49,599 nucleotides of DNA from an uncultured bacterium. Lineage in GTDB: Bacteria; Pseudomonadota; Gammaproteobacteria; Burkholderiales; Burkholderiaceae_E. Location of the stretch: NCBI GenBank assembly GCA_903907905.1, contig CAIVPX010000102.1, positions 1 to 49,599 of the forward strand. Direction: 5' to 3'. The notes under the pieces are model-generated. The model had not been told where the DNA came from and ran no database searches. It saw nothing but the letters and a program-made list of their open reading frames with translations. A program made the translations under genes and the position numbers. Position 1 is the stretch's first letter, and each line of letters starts with the position of its first letter. This document shows, in pieces, positions 38,095 to 46,676 of this stretch.

Positions 38095-39246
38095 TCACAT
38101 CATGATGACCTGCCGGATCGACTCGCCACGCGCCAGTCGGTCGAGCGCGGGGTTGATGTCATCGAGCGCGATACGCTCGGAGAGCAGTCGGTCCACCGGC
38201 AGCAGCCCCGCCCGGTACATCGCAATGAAACGCGGCACGTCGCGCGAGGGCACACAGGACCCCACGTAGCTGCCCTTGAGCGTGCGCTCCTCGGCGATCA
38301 GCGAGACCGCCTGCAAGGACCAGCGCTGCTGCGGATTGGGCAGACCGGCCGTGACGGTGGTCCCGCCGCGCGCCGTGATGCGGTAAGCGAGTTCGAGCGC
38401 CGCCACATTGCCGGCCATCTCGAAGGCGTAGTCGACACCGCCACCCGTGAGCGCCTTGACCTGCTCGATAGCGTCGGGATCCGAGGCTTTCACGCAGGCC
38501 GTTGCGCCCAGCGACCGGGCGAGCTCGAGCTTGGCATCGAGCATGTCGACCGCTACCACTTCGCGCGCGCCACCCGCGCATGCCGCGAGCAGCGAGGAAA
38601 AGCCCACGCCCCCCAGGCCCACCACCGCCACCTTGCTGCCAGCCTCCATGCGGGCAGTGTTGAACACCGCACCCGCGCCCGTGATGACCGCGCACCCGAA
38701 GAGCGCCGCCTCATCCCAGGCCAGCGAAGGATCGATCCGCACGACCGAACGTCGCGACACGGTGGCGTACTCGGCAAACGCGGCGCAGCCCAGATGATGG
38801 TGAAGCGGCCCGTCGGCCGCGCCATCGATGCCGGGATGACCGATTGCAGACAGACGCCGGTAGCCCCCGAGCAGCGCACCGGCCCCATTCGACTCACCCC
38901 CCGGCAGGCAAAGCGCCGGCCGGCCCACCGAGCAACTGGCGCAGGTCCCGCAGCTGGGTCGAAAGATCAGCACCACGTGGTCGCCCACCGACAGATCGGT
39001 CACGCCCTCACCCAGCTCCACCACCTCGGCGGCGGCTTCATGACCCACCACGATCGGCATGGGCCAGGGCCGGTCGCCGTTAATGGCCGACAGGTCAGAG
39101 TGGCAAAGCCCGGCGGCGTGGATGCGCACCCGCACCTCGCCCTGGCGAGGCGGCGCCAACTCAACCGTTTCGATCGACAATGGTCGACTCTGCGCGTAGG
39201 GCGCAGGCAACCCCATCTCGCGAAGCACGGCGGCGCGGATCTTCAT
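38095..39246 (-). CDS. Zinc-dependent medium-chain alcohol dehydrogenase
   Basis: The 383-residue product has the catalytic zinc ligands Cys48 (AGLCHSD), His69-Glu70 (VVGHEA) and Cys185 (FGCAVITG), the structural zinc cysteines 99, 102, 105 and 113, and the NAD-binding GLGGVG (210-215). The layout is that of the class III/MDR alcohol dehydrogenases. GAGGAG lies nine bases before the ATG. It sits between an aldehyde dehydrogenase and a GMC oxidoreductase, so it may interconvert a hydroxy acid and its semialdehyde. Confidence 0.92.
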   Translation of the reverse strand: MKIRAAVLREMGLPAPYAQSRPLSIETVELAPPRQGEVRVRIHAAGLCHSDLSAINGDRPWPMPIVVGHEAAAEVVELGEGVTDLSVGDHVVLIFRPSCGTCASCSVGRPALCLPGGESNGAGALLGGYRRLSAIGHPGIDGAADGPLHHHLGCAAFAEYATVSRRSVVRIDPSLAWDEAALFGCAVITGAGAVFNTARMEAGSKVAVVGLGGVGFSSLLAACAGGAREVVAVDMLDAKLELARSLGATACVKASDPDAIEQVKALTGGGVDYAFEMAGNVAALELAYRITARGGTTVTAGLPNPQQRWSLQAVSLIAEERTLKGSYVGSCVPSRDVPRFIAMYRAGLLPVDRLLSERIALDDINPALDRLARGESIRQVIMM

Positions 39247-39266
39247 GGGTCAATGCTCCTCGCGGC

Positions 39267-40736
39267 TTACTGAATGCCGGCCAGGCACAGGTACTTGATC
39301 TCGAGGTATTCATCCAGGCCGTGGCGAGACCCCTCCCGGCCCAGCCCCGACTGCTTGACCCCGCCGAATGGCGCGATCTCGGTGGAGAGCAGACCGCTGT
39401 TGACGCACACCATGCCGGTCTCGAGCGCCTCGGCCACCCGGAAGACGCGGCCCAGATCACGCGAGTAAAAGTACGCGGCCAGTCCGAACTCGGTCGAGTT
39501 GGCCATCGCGACCACCTCGTCTTCAGTGCGAAACCGAAAGAGCGGCGCCACCGGACCGAAGGTTTCTTCGCGCGCCACGCGCATGCTCTGCGTGACATCG
39601 ACCAGGATGGTGGGCTCAAAGAAAAGGCCGCCGCGCGCATGACGCTTGCCGCCCGTGAGCACGCGCGCGCCTTGGCTAACAGCGTCGGCCACATGCTGCT
39701 CCACCTTGTCGATGGCCGCCTGCTCAATCAGCGGTCCGATCAGCACGCCCGGCTCAGTGCCGGCACCCACCGGAAACTGCGCCACCCGCGCCGCGAGCTT
39801 GGCTGCGAAGGCCTCATAGACGCTGTCCTGCACGTAGAGACGGTTGGCGCAGACGCAGGTCTGGCCGGCGTTACGATACTTCGATGCGAGCGCCCCCTCG
39901 ACTGCGGCATCGAGATCGGCGTCCTCGAACACGATGAAGGGCGCATTGCCGCCAAGTTCGAGCGACAACTTCTTGACGGTGTCGGCCGACTGGCGCAACA
40001 AGATGCGACCCACCTCGGTGGAGCCGGTGAACGACACTTTCTTCACGATCGGGCTGGTGCACAACTCGAGCCCGATCTCGGGCGCGTGCGCGGCATCGCC
40101 CGTGATGATATTGAAGACCCCCGCCGGAAAACCTGCCCGCTCGGCCAGCACCGCCAGCGCCAGCGCCGACAAGGGCGTGGCCTCGGCCGGCTTGGCCACC
40201 ACCGTGCAGCCCGCCGCAAACGCCGGCGCCACCTTGCGAGTGATCATGGCGATGGGAAAGTTCCAGGGCGTGATGGCGGCACACACGCCGATCGGCTGGC
40301 GCATGACCAGCACCCGGCGATCAGGCGCATAGGTGGGGATGATTTCGCCATAGGCGCGCTTGCCCTCCTCGGCAAACCACTCGATGAACGAGGCGCCGTA
40401 GACCACCTCGCCACGCGCCTCAGCCAGGGGCTTGCCCTGCTCGGCCGTCATGAGCGCAGCCAGATCATCGGCATGGGCGAGGATGAGATCAAACCAGCGA
40501 CGAAGAATGGCGGCGCGATCCTTGGCCGTGCGCGCGCGCCAGGCCGGCAGCGCCCGGTCAGCCGCCGCGATCGCGCGACGGGTTTCGGCAGCACCCATGT
40601 CGGCCACCTGCGCAAGCTGTGCGCCCGTGGCTGGGTCGGTCACCGCAAAGCGCGCGCCTGAATCAGCACTCGCCCAGGCGCCATCGATGAACCCCTGCTC
40701 GCGCAACAGCGCAGCGTCTTTCAGTACCAGTGTCAT
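39267..40736 (-). CDS. NAD(P)-dependent succinate-semialdehyde-type dehydrogenase (GabD-like)
   Basis: The 489-residue aldehyde dehydrogenase has Glu260 in LELGGNAP and Cys294 in GQTCVCANR, the latter with the double cysteine typical of GabD. PWNFPIAM (157-164) and FTGSTEVG (236-243) form the cofactor site. It would oxidise succinate semialdehyde or a similar omega-oxo acid (glutarate semialdehyde) to the diacid. AAGGAG precedes the ATG by eight bases. It is the second gene of the operon behind the mmsA-like gene. Confidence 0.9.
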   Translation of the reverse strand: MTLVLKDAALLREQGFIDGAWASADSGARFAVTDPATGAQLAQVADMGAAETRRAIAAADRALPAWRARTAKDRAAILRRWFDLILAHADDLAALMTAEQGKPLAEARGEVVYGASFIEWFAEEGKRAYGEIIPTYAPDRRVLVMRQPIGVCAAITPWNFPIAMITRKVAPAFAAGCTVVAKPAEATPLSALALAVLAERAGFPAGVFNIITGDAAHAPEIGLELCTSPIVKKVSFTGSTEVGRILLRQSADTVKKLSLELGGNAPFIVFEDADLDAAVEGALASKYRNAGQTCVCANRLYVQDSVYEAFAAKLAARVAQFPVGAGTEPGVLIGPLIEQAAIDKVEQHVADAVSQGARVLTGGKRHARGGLFFEPTILVDVTQSMRVAREETFGPVAPLFRFRTEDEVVAMANSTEFGLAAYFYSRDLGRVFRVAEALETGMVCVNSGLLSTEIAPFGGVKQSGLGREGSRHGLDEYLEIKYLCLAGIQ

Positions 40737-40776
40737 GTCGATTCTCCTTGTCCCTTCCGGATGCGATGACCCGGCA

Positions 40777-42306
40777 CTATTTCATCGTGGGCATCACGAA
40801 CTCGGCGCCCGACCGGATGCCGGCGGGCCAACGCTGCGTGACCGCCTTGCTGCGCGTATAGAAGCGTACCCCCTCGGGCCCATGCATATGGTGATCGCCA
40901 AACAGTGAGGCCTTCCAGCCGCCAAAGGAATGAAAGGCGAGCGGCACCGGAATCGGCACGTTGATGCCGACCATGCCCACCTTGACCCGTGCGGCGAACT
41001 CGCGCGCTGCATCGCCCTCTCGCGTAAAGATCGCGCAGCCGTTGCCGAATTCGTGCGCATCGACCAGCGCGAGCGCCTGCTCAAAATTGTCGGCGCGCAC
41101 GATGGACAGCACCGGACCGAAAATTTCCTCGCGGTAAATCTTCATGGCGGGCGTGACGTGATCGAACAGACAGCCGCCCACGTAAAACCCCTGCTCGCGA
41201 CCGGCCACCACCAGGCCCCGGCCATCGACCACGAGGCTTGCCCCCTCGGCCACGCCGGCATCGACATAGCCGCGCACCTTGTCAGCGTGGGCCCGCGTGA
41301 CCAGCGGCCCCATCTCGATGTCGGGCTGCGAGCCATCGCCCACGCGAATACCCGGCACGCGCTCGGCCAGGCGCGCCACCAATCGGTCGGCGATGTCGCC
41401 CACCGCCACGGCGACCGAAATGGCCATGCAGCGTTCGCCCGCCGAGCCGTAGGCCGCACCGATCAGCGCATCCACCGCCTGCTCGAGGTCGGCGTCGGGC
41501 ATGACCACCATGTGGTTCTTCGCGCCGCCCAGCGCCTGCACGCGCTTGCCGGCCGCAGCAGCCGTGTCGTGGATGTAGCGCGCGATGGGCGTGGAGCCCA
41601 CAAAGCTGACCGCGCTCACCTGCGGATGGGCCAGCAGTGCATCGACCGCGACCTTGTCGCCCTGCACGACATTGAAGACGCCATCAGGCAGCCCCGCCTC
41701 CTTCAGCCAGCGCGCCATGAGCAGCGAGGCGCTCGGATCGCGCTCGGAGGGCTTGAGCACGAAGGTGTTGCCGCAGGCCAGCGCCACCGGGAACATCCAC
41801 ATCGGCACCATGGTGGGGAAATTGAAGGGCGTGATGCCCACGCACACCCCCAGCGGCTGACGGATCGAGTACATGTCGATGCCGGTGCCCACCTGCTCGC
41901 TGTATTCACCCTTGAGCAGCTGCGGAATGCCGCAGGCAAACTCGACCACCTCAAGCCCGCGGGTAATTTCGCCCTGCGCATCGGACAGCACCTTGCCGTG
42001 CTCGGCGGTGATGACGGCCGCCAGCTCATCGACATTGCGCTCGACGATTTCCTTGAAGCGAAACATCACCCGCGCCCGCCTGAGCGCAGGCATGGCCGCC
42101 CAGGCAGGGGCGGCGGCAGCGGCCGACTGCACCGCCGCGTCGACATCGCCCGGCGAGGCAAAGCCCACCTCGCGGGCCACCTGACCGGTGGCGGGGTTGT
42201 AGACCGGCGCGCGGCGGCTGGCCGGGCTGGGCGCGACGGGCTGGCCACCGATCCAGTGGCCCACCAGCGTCTGGGAAAGCATGTTGTCGGGACTGCCCAC
42301 TTGCAT
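40777..42306 (-). CDS. mmsA: CoA-acylating methylmalonate/malonate-semialdehyde dehydrogenase, MmsA-like
   Basis: The 509-residue product has the MmsA hallmark GGAKNH (260-265) in place of the Glu motif of hydrolytic aldehyde dehydrogenases, the catalytic Cys293 in SAGERCMA, and [12 protein letters not shown] (160-171). It converts methylmalonate semialdehyde to propionyl-CoA or malonate semialdehyde to acetyl-CoA. The ATG at 42306 has a ribosome site that is too close (GGAG touching the ATG); ATG 42282 ([10 protein letters not shown]) may be the true start. First gene of the operon, divergent from the IclR gene with the operators between them. Confidence 0.93.
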   Translation of the reverse strand: MQVGSPDNMLSQTLVGHWIGGQPVAPSPASRRAPVYNPATGQVAREVGFASPGDVDAAVQSAAAAAPAWAAMPALRRARVMFRFKEIVERNVDELAAVITAEHGKVLSDAQGEITRGLEVVEFACGIPQLLKGEYSEQVGTGIDMYSIRQPLGVCVGITPFNFPTMVPMWMFPVALACGNTFVLKPSERDPSASLLMARWLKEAGLPDGVFNVVQGDKVAVDALLAHPQVSAVSFVGSTPIARYIHDTAAAAGKRVQALGGAKNHMVVMPDADLEQAVDALIGAAYGSAGERCMAISVAVAVGDIADRLVARLAERVPGIRVGDGSQPDIEMGPLVTRAHADKVRGYVDAGVAEGASLVVDGRGLVVAGREQGFYVGGCLFDHVTPAMKIYREEIFGPVLSIVRADNFEQALALVDAHEFGNGCAIFTREGDAAREFAARVKVGMVGINVPIPVPLAFHSFGGWKASLFGDHHMHGPEGVRFYTRSKAVTQRWPAGIRSGAEFVMPTMK

Positions 42307-42344
42307 CTCCGTCGGGATTCGGGTTCAATTTCATTTCAGCAAAC

Positions 42345-42360
42345 GTTCAACCGGCTGAAC
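42345..42360. promoter_or_regulatory. IclR-type operator candidate 1
   Basis: GTTCAACCGGCTGAAC: arms GTTCA/TGAAC around a six-base centre. It lies 39 bases upstream of the mmsA-like start in the divergent mmsA/iclR region and shares half-sites with candidate 2. Confidence 0.55.
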
Positions 42361-42364
42361 GATC

Positions 42365-42380
42365 GTTCGAGCGGTCGAAC
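42365..42380. promoter_or_regulatory. IclR-type operator candidate 2
   Basis: GTTCGAGCGGTCGAAC: perfect six-base arms GTTCGA/TCGAAC with a four-base centre, 20 bases from candidate 1 (two helical turns). The arms resemble known sites of IclR-family regulators such as PcaR/PobR. It lies 31 bases before the iclR start. Confidence 0.6.
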
Positions 42381-42411
42381 CAGCCAATCACGTTAATTCG
42401 CCACCGCCCCG

Positions 42412-43326
42412 ATGTCAACCGCACGCGCTGTCGTACGTCCGTCCCCGCGCTCGAACAAGCCGCCGCGCAGCGCCGCGCGCATCGCTCGCCCCCGTACGGC
42501 TGCGGACAGCCCGGCGCCAGCGCTTGCTCCGTCCGGTGCCCCGCGTCTGGTCCCTGCCGTCGAGCGCGCTGTCAGGCTGCTCGATGCCCTCGCGCAGTCG
42601 CGACACCCCGCAAGCCTCGCCGAGCTGGCGCGCACGCTCGAGGCGCCCAAGAGCAGCGTGCACGGGCTGCTTGCCACCCTGGTCTCGCTCGATCTGGTTC
42701 GCCGCGATGGTGAAGGCGAGTTCGCCCTGGGCCCGCGCCCGCTTCAGTGGGCGGGCGCCTACTCGCTGCAGTCCGATGTCTCGGGCGCCTTTCACCACCT
42801 GGCCGAGCGCCCCGGCCCGCTCGCCAGCGAAACCGTGATGCTCGCCGTGCTCGATGGCGCCCACGTTCTCTACCTCGGATGCCGCCAGGGCACGCGCCCC
42901 CTGGCCGTCAACTTTCGCGTGGGCGGGCGCTTTCCGGCAAGCTGCACCTCCAGCGGCAAGGCCATGCTTGCCACCCTGCCCGATGACCAGGTGCGTGCTC
43001 GCCTGCCCGCCGATGGTGCCCTGCCCCGGCCCACCCGCCACAGCGTCGCCAGCGCCCAGGCACTGCTGCGACAGCTCGCGCGAATTCGCCGCGAGGGTTA
43101 TGCGGTCGATGACGAGGAAATGGCCGAGGGCATGCAATGCTTCGGCGTGCCGGTGTTTGCGGCAGGTCGCAGCGAGGCGGTGGCCGCGGTCGCCGTCAGC
43201 CTCATCAAGGCCGCCACCACCCCCGCGCGCCGCACCGAGCTCATCACCGCCATCCGCGAACTCGCCCAGCATCTGTCAGAGCGCCTGGGCGGATGTCGCA
43301 CCCCCGCGCCAGTTTCGGCAAGCTGA
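42412..43326 (+). CDS. IclR-family transcriptional regulator
   Basis: The 304-residue product has a basic, Pro/Ala-rich N-terminal extension of about 45 residues, a winged helix-turn-helix (about 48-110; LAELARTLEAPKSSVHGLLA) and the IclR effector domain (about 120-290; GRFPASCTSSGKAMLA). It probably controls the divergent mmsA operon and its own downstream genes through the two palindromes. No clear ribosome binding site lies before ATG 42412, so a start further inside, nearer VPAVERAV, cannot be excluded. Confidence 0.9.
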   Translation: MSTARAVVRPSPRSNKPPRSAARIARPRTAADSPAPALAPSGAPRLVPAVERAVRLLDALAQSRHPASLAELARTLEAPKSSVHGLLATLVSLDLVRRDGEGEFALGPRPLQWAGAYSLQSDVSGAFHHLAERPGPLASETVMLAVLDGAHVLYLGCRQGTRPLAVNFRVGGRFPASCTSSGKAMLATLPDDQVRARLPADGALPRPTRHSVASAQALLRQLARIRREGYAVDDEEMAEGMQCFGVPVFAAGRSEAVAAVAVSLIKAATTPARRTELITAIRELAQHLSERLGGCRTPAPVSAS

Positions 43327-43346
43327 TTCACCCCACGAGGACTGAC

Positions 43347-44603
43347 ATGAACGCTCCCGAAGGACGACGCCCCACCACCGCGAGCATCCAGCCCGAGCGC
43401 CTGTGGCAAAGCCTGATGTCGCTGGCCGCCATCGGCGCCACCGACAAGGGAGGGGTGCGCCGGCTCGCGCTCACCGAGCTCGATCGACAGGGCCGCGATC
43501 TGGTGGGCGGCTGGCTCAAGGCGGCCGGCTGCCAGCTGCGCGTCGACGCGCTGGGCAACCTGTTCGCCATCCGGCCCGGGCAACGCGACAGCGACCCCGT
43601 CGGCATCGGCAGTCATATCGATACCCAGCCCTCAGGCGGCAAGTTCGACGGCAACTACGGCGTACTTGCCGGCCTCGAAGTCATCCGTGCGCTGAACGAT
43701 GCGGCCGTGGTCACCGAGCGGCCGGTTGCGGTGGCCATCTGGACCAACGAGGAAGGCAGCCGCTTTACGCCCGTCATGATGGGCTCGGGCGCCTACGCCG
43801 GCGCCTTCGCGCTCGAGCACTGCCTTGGCCAGCGCGATCTGGCTGGCATCAGCGTGGCCGAGGCGCTTGCCTCGATCGGCTACGCCGGCACGGATGCAGC
43901 ACCCCGCTTTGCCGCCTACTTTGAGCCGCACATCGAGCAAGGCCCCATCCTCGAAGCCGAGTCAATCACGATTGGCGCCGTCGAAGGCGCGCTCGGCCAA
44001 CGCTGGTTTGACCTCGAACTCATCGGCCAGGACGCCCACGCCGGCCCCACGCCGCTTGCCATGCGGCGCGACGCCCTGCTGGGGGCCGCCCGCATCGTGC
44101 AGGAAGTGCGGCGCATCGCCATGCAATACCCCAACAACGCGCGCGGCACGGTGGGTCAGCTCATCGTGTCGCCCAACTCGCGCAATGTCATCCCGGGGCA
44201 GGTCAAGCTCACCATTGATCTGCGCAACGCCCAGGACGCCACGCTGCTCGCCATGACCGATGACCTCAGGCGCACGGTCCAGGCGATTGCTGAAGAGGAG
44301 CGCCTGGCGGCCACCCTCACCGAGGTGGTCTACTTTGCGCCCTGCCACTTCGATGCGCACTGGGTCGGGCGCATCGAATCCATCGCCCGCGCGCTAGGTC
44401 ACCCGGTCCGGCGACTGGCCAGCGGCGCGGGCCACGACGCCGTGTATGTTGCGCGGACCTGCCCGAGCGCCATGATCTTCGTCCCCTGCGAAGGCGGCAT
44501 CAGCCACAACGAGATCGAGAACGCCCGACCCGAGCACCTCGCGGCCGGCGCTCAGGTGTTGCTTGAGGCCGTGCTCGAGGCGGCGGGCGGCGCCGCAGCG
44601 TGA
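43347..44603 (+). CDS. M20-family Zn amidohydrolase (N-carbamoyl-amino acid hydrolase / beta-ureidopropionase / allantoate type)
   Basis: The 418-residue product has His90 and Asp101 in GSHIDTQPSGGKFDGNYG-type context, the Glu pair at 135-136 (TNEEGSRF), His195 in EPHIEQGP and a late SHNE motif, the metal and catalytic set of the HyuC/AmaB family. It hydrolyses an N-carbamoyl or ureido group, releasing ammonia, CO2 and an amino acid. GAGG is seven bases before ATG 43347; the frame runs further upstream only within iclR. Its stop overlaps the pdxA-like start by four bases. If the product is beta-alanine, the divergent MmsA-like enzyme would be a logical later step. Confidence 0.88.
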   Translation: MNAPEGRRPTTASIQPERLWQSLMSLAAIGATDKGGVRRLALTELDRQGRDLVGGWLKAAGCQLRVDALGNLFAIRPGQRDSDPVGIGSHIDTQPSGGKFDGNYGVLAGLEVIRALNDAAVVTERPVAVAIWTNEEGSRFTPVMMGSGAYAGAFALEHCLGQRDLAGISVAEALASIGYAGTDAAPRFAAYFEPHIEQGPILEAESITIGAVEGALGQRWFDLELIGQDAHAGPTPLAMRRDALLGAARIVQEVRRIAMQYPNNARGTVGQLIVSPNSRNVIPGQVKLTIDLRNAQDATLLAMTDDLRRTVQAIAEEERLAATLTEVVYFAPCHFDAHWVGRIESIARALGHPVRRLASGAGHDAVYVARTCPSAMIFVPCEGGISHNEIENARPEHLAAGAQVLLEAVLEAAGGAAA

Positions 44604-45553
44604 ACGACCCGCGCCCGATCGCCCTCACCATGGGCGATGCCTGCGGCATCGGCCCCGAGATCGTGCTCAAGGCCTGCGCAAGGCTGGGCGACAGCATCCC
44701 GCTGTGGGTCGTCGGCGACCCGAACCGACTGGCCCGCGAGGCGAGCCGGCTCGGTTTGCCCGTGCCAGCCCACCCAATCGCAGCCGCAACCCTACCTGCT
44801 GACCTCGCGCACGGCACCGATGACGCGCGCGCGGGCGACGCCGCCTGGCGCTCGATCGTGCAGGCCACGCAACTCGCCCTGGCCGGCACGGTGCGCGCCA
44901 TCGTCACCGCCCCCATCTCCAAGTACGCCATGCAGGCGGCCGGCCACCACTTTCCGGGCCACACCGAGCTTTTGGCCGAGCTCGCGGGCGGCGCCGAGGT
45001 GCGCATGATGCTGGCCAATCACGAACTGCGGGTGGTGCTCGACTCGATCCACGTGCCGCTCGCACAGGCCCTGCGCTCGCTCAATACCCCGGGTCTGGTC
45101 CAGACCCTCTCCATCACGCACCGGGCGCTGCAGCGCGCCGGCATCGCGCAGCCGCGCATTGCGGTCGCCGGTCTCAACCCCCACGCCGGCGAGGCCGGGC
45201 TCTTCGGTCGCGAGGAAATCGACATTGTCTCGCCCGCCATCGCGCTCGCCCGACAAGCCGGCATCGACGCGAGCGGCCCCTACGCGCCTGATACCGTCTT
45301 CATGCGGGCGCGCGGCTTTGGCGAGTTCGATGTCGTGATCGCGCTCTACCACGACCAGGGACTCATCCCGATCAAGTACCTCGGACTCGACGAGGGCGTG
45401 AACATCACCATCGGATTGCCCTTTGTACGCACCAGCCCCGACCACGGCACCGCCTTCGACATCGCGGGGCAGCCCGGGCCCGATGGCCGGGGCCTTGCCG
45501 ACCCGTCCAGCCTGATCGCGGCCATCCGGATGGCCCAAGCGCTAAGCAGCTAA
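44600..45553 (+). CDS. pdxA: PdxA-family 4-hydroxythreonine-4-phosphate dehydrogenase-like protein
   Basis: The 317-residue product has TMGDACGIGPE (10-20), the three metal-binding histidines His151 (SIHVPL), His195 (NPHAGE) and His251 (YHDQG), and the family length. The standard motif has GDPAGIGPE; here Pro-Ala is Ala-Cys. It oxidises and decarboxylates a phosphorylated hydroxy-amino acid or sugar acid. The GTG start lies in GTGA, overlapping the hydrolase stop, which shows translational coupling. A place in a catabolic operon favours a PdxA2-like role on another four-carbon acid over vitamin B6 synthesis, but this is not settled. Confidence 0.85.
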   Translation: MNDPRPIALTMGDACGIGPEIVLKACARLGDSIPLWVVGDPNRLAREASRLGLPVPAHPIAAATLPADLAHGTDDARAGDAAWRSIVQATQLALAGTVRAIVTAPISKYAMQAAGHHFPGHTELLAELAGGAEVRMMLANHELRVVLDSIHVPLAQALRSLNTPGLVQTLSITHRALQRAGIAQPRIAVAGLNPHAGEAGLFGREEIDIVSPAIALARQAGIDASGPYAPDTVFMRARGFGEFDVVIALYHDQGLIPIKYLGLDEGVNITIGLPFVRTSPDHGTAFDIAGQPGPDGRGLADPSSLIAAIRMAQALSS

Positions 45554-45573
45554 GCGAACACCCTCGCGACCGC

Positions 45574-45587
45574 GCCGCTTTCGCGGC
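45574..45587. terminator. Short hairpin between convergent pdxA-like and crp/fnr genes
   Basis: GCCGC-TTTC-GCGGC forms a five-bp GC stem in the 34-base gap between the two convergent genes. There is no T-run, so it is at best a weak bidirectional terminator. Confidence 0.35.
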
Positions 45588-46388
45588 CTACAGGGCCGGC
45601 ATCGCCACGCCCAGCGCCGGCTCGCCCAAGCCCCCGCCCGGCGCGCCGCCGGCCCGGCGCGCGCCCCCGGCGAGTTTCATCAGACCGTCTTCATCCCACG
45701 CCGCGAGTTGCGAGCCATTTTCGCGGACCAGCCCTTCGCGCTTGAACTCGCCGATCAGGCGCGTGACGCTGACGGGGGTGACCCCGATCAGCTCGGCGGC
45801 CTCGCGCCGCCGAAGCTTCGCCGCGGTTCCCAGACTCGAGGTCAGATAGAGAATCAGGCGCGCCAGGCGCGCCCGGGCGGGCCCGGAAGAAAAGGCCGCA
45901 ATCGACCGGTCGGCATCGTCGAGCGCGCCCTGCCACTTGGGCAGAAACTCGAGGGCCGCGCCCGGATCGGCGCGAAACACGCGGTGCAGGGCCTGCACCG
46001 GAATGCGGCACCCAGACCCCGAGCCGATCACGGTCGCGCAATGCCGATGCGGCTGGCCCAGCACGGCGGCTAACCCCGTGGCGCCGCCCGCGCCGACCAG
46101 CCTGACCACGCGCTCGGCCTCGTCTGTCACGATGGTTTCCTTGACCAAGCCACGTCGCAGCACGAACAGCACGTCGCCACGCTGACCCGCGAGGTAGAGC
46201 AACTGCCCCTCACGAAACCGTACCTCGTAAACCGGCATGGGCGCGTAATCGAGCGGCGCCTGGGCCGAGCGCGGCCCGAGCCGTGCGCCGCATAAACGGC
46301 ACTCAGCCGATTCAGCCGCCTGCGGCCGCGGCGCCAGACACGCGTTTGAACAGTCGGCCGCGATGGACGCCGGCAGGAAATCTGACAT
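45588..46388 (-). CDS. Crp/Fnr-family transcriptional regulator with N-terminal cysteines
   Basis: The 266-residue product has a cyclic-nucleotide-type beta-barrel (about 50-140; FREGQLLYLAGQRGD) and a C-terminal helix-turn-helix (about 192-222; RREAAELIGVTPVSVTRLIGEF). Four N-terminal cysteines (13, 17, 30, 33) plus Cys117 and Cys127 could hold an Fe-S cluster as in FNR, although the spacing differs. The ATG at 46388 has GAGG nine bases upstream; the frame further upstream has no domain sense. The tail of about 25 residues is Gly/Ala-rich. It lies between pdxA and the PEP carboxykinase and may sense redox or oxygen state; targets are unknown. Confidence 0.85.
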   Translation of the reverse strand: MSDFLPASIAADCSNACLAPRPQAAESAECRLCGARLGPRSAQAPLDYAPMPVYEVRFREGQLLYLAGQRGDVLFVLRRGLVKETIVTDEAERVVRLVGAGGATGLAAVLGQPHRHCATVIGSGSGCRIPVQALHRVFRADPGAALEFLPKWQGALDDADRSIAAFSSGPARARLARLILYLTSSLGTAAKLRRREAAELIGVTPVSVTRLIGEFKREGLVRENGSQLAAWDEDGLMKLAGGARRAGGAPGGGLGEPALGVAMPAL

Positions 46389-46648
46389 GTCGTGGCCTCG
46401 ATTCGCGATGCCGGGCCCAGCGTCCGGCCCCTGCCGGACGCCGCTTCGGTGCGCCGGCGATTCGATCCACGACTCTAGACACTCACGGCGCGCACGAACG
46501 CCGGCGGGCACACGACCCTTGATGGTCATCAGAGGCGAAGGCTTCTCAGATCAGACCAAGGCCGGGTTCGGGCGTGGCCGGCTACGCCTGCGCCTGGTCC
46601 GGCGGGGCGGCCACGCGTCATGCCGACGCGGGCCAGCCCTCCGAAAGA

Positions 46649-46660
46649 CCGGGTTCCCGG
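46649..46660 (-). terminator. Weak hairpin after the PEP carboxykinase gene
   Basis: CCGGGTTCCCGG is a 12-bp palindrome 17 bases after the pckG stop; on the minus strand it is followed by TCTTTC. This could be a weak intrinsic terminator. The 288-base gap to the crp/fnr gene shows nothing else. Confidence 0.35.
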
Positions 46661-46676
46661 CCCCGGCGCGCGGCCC

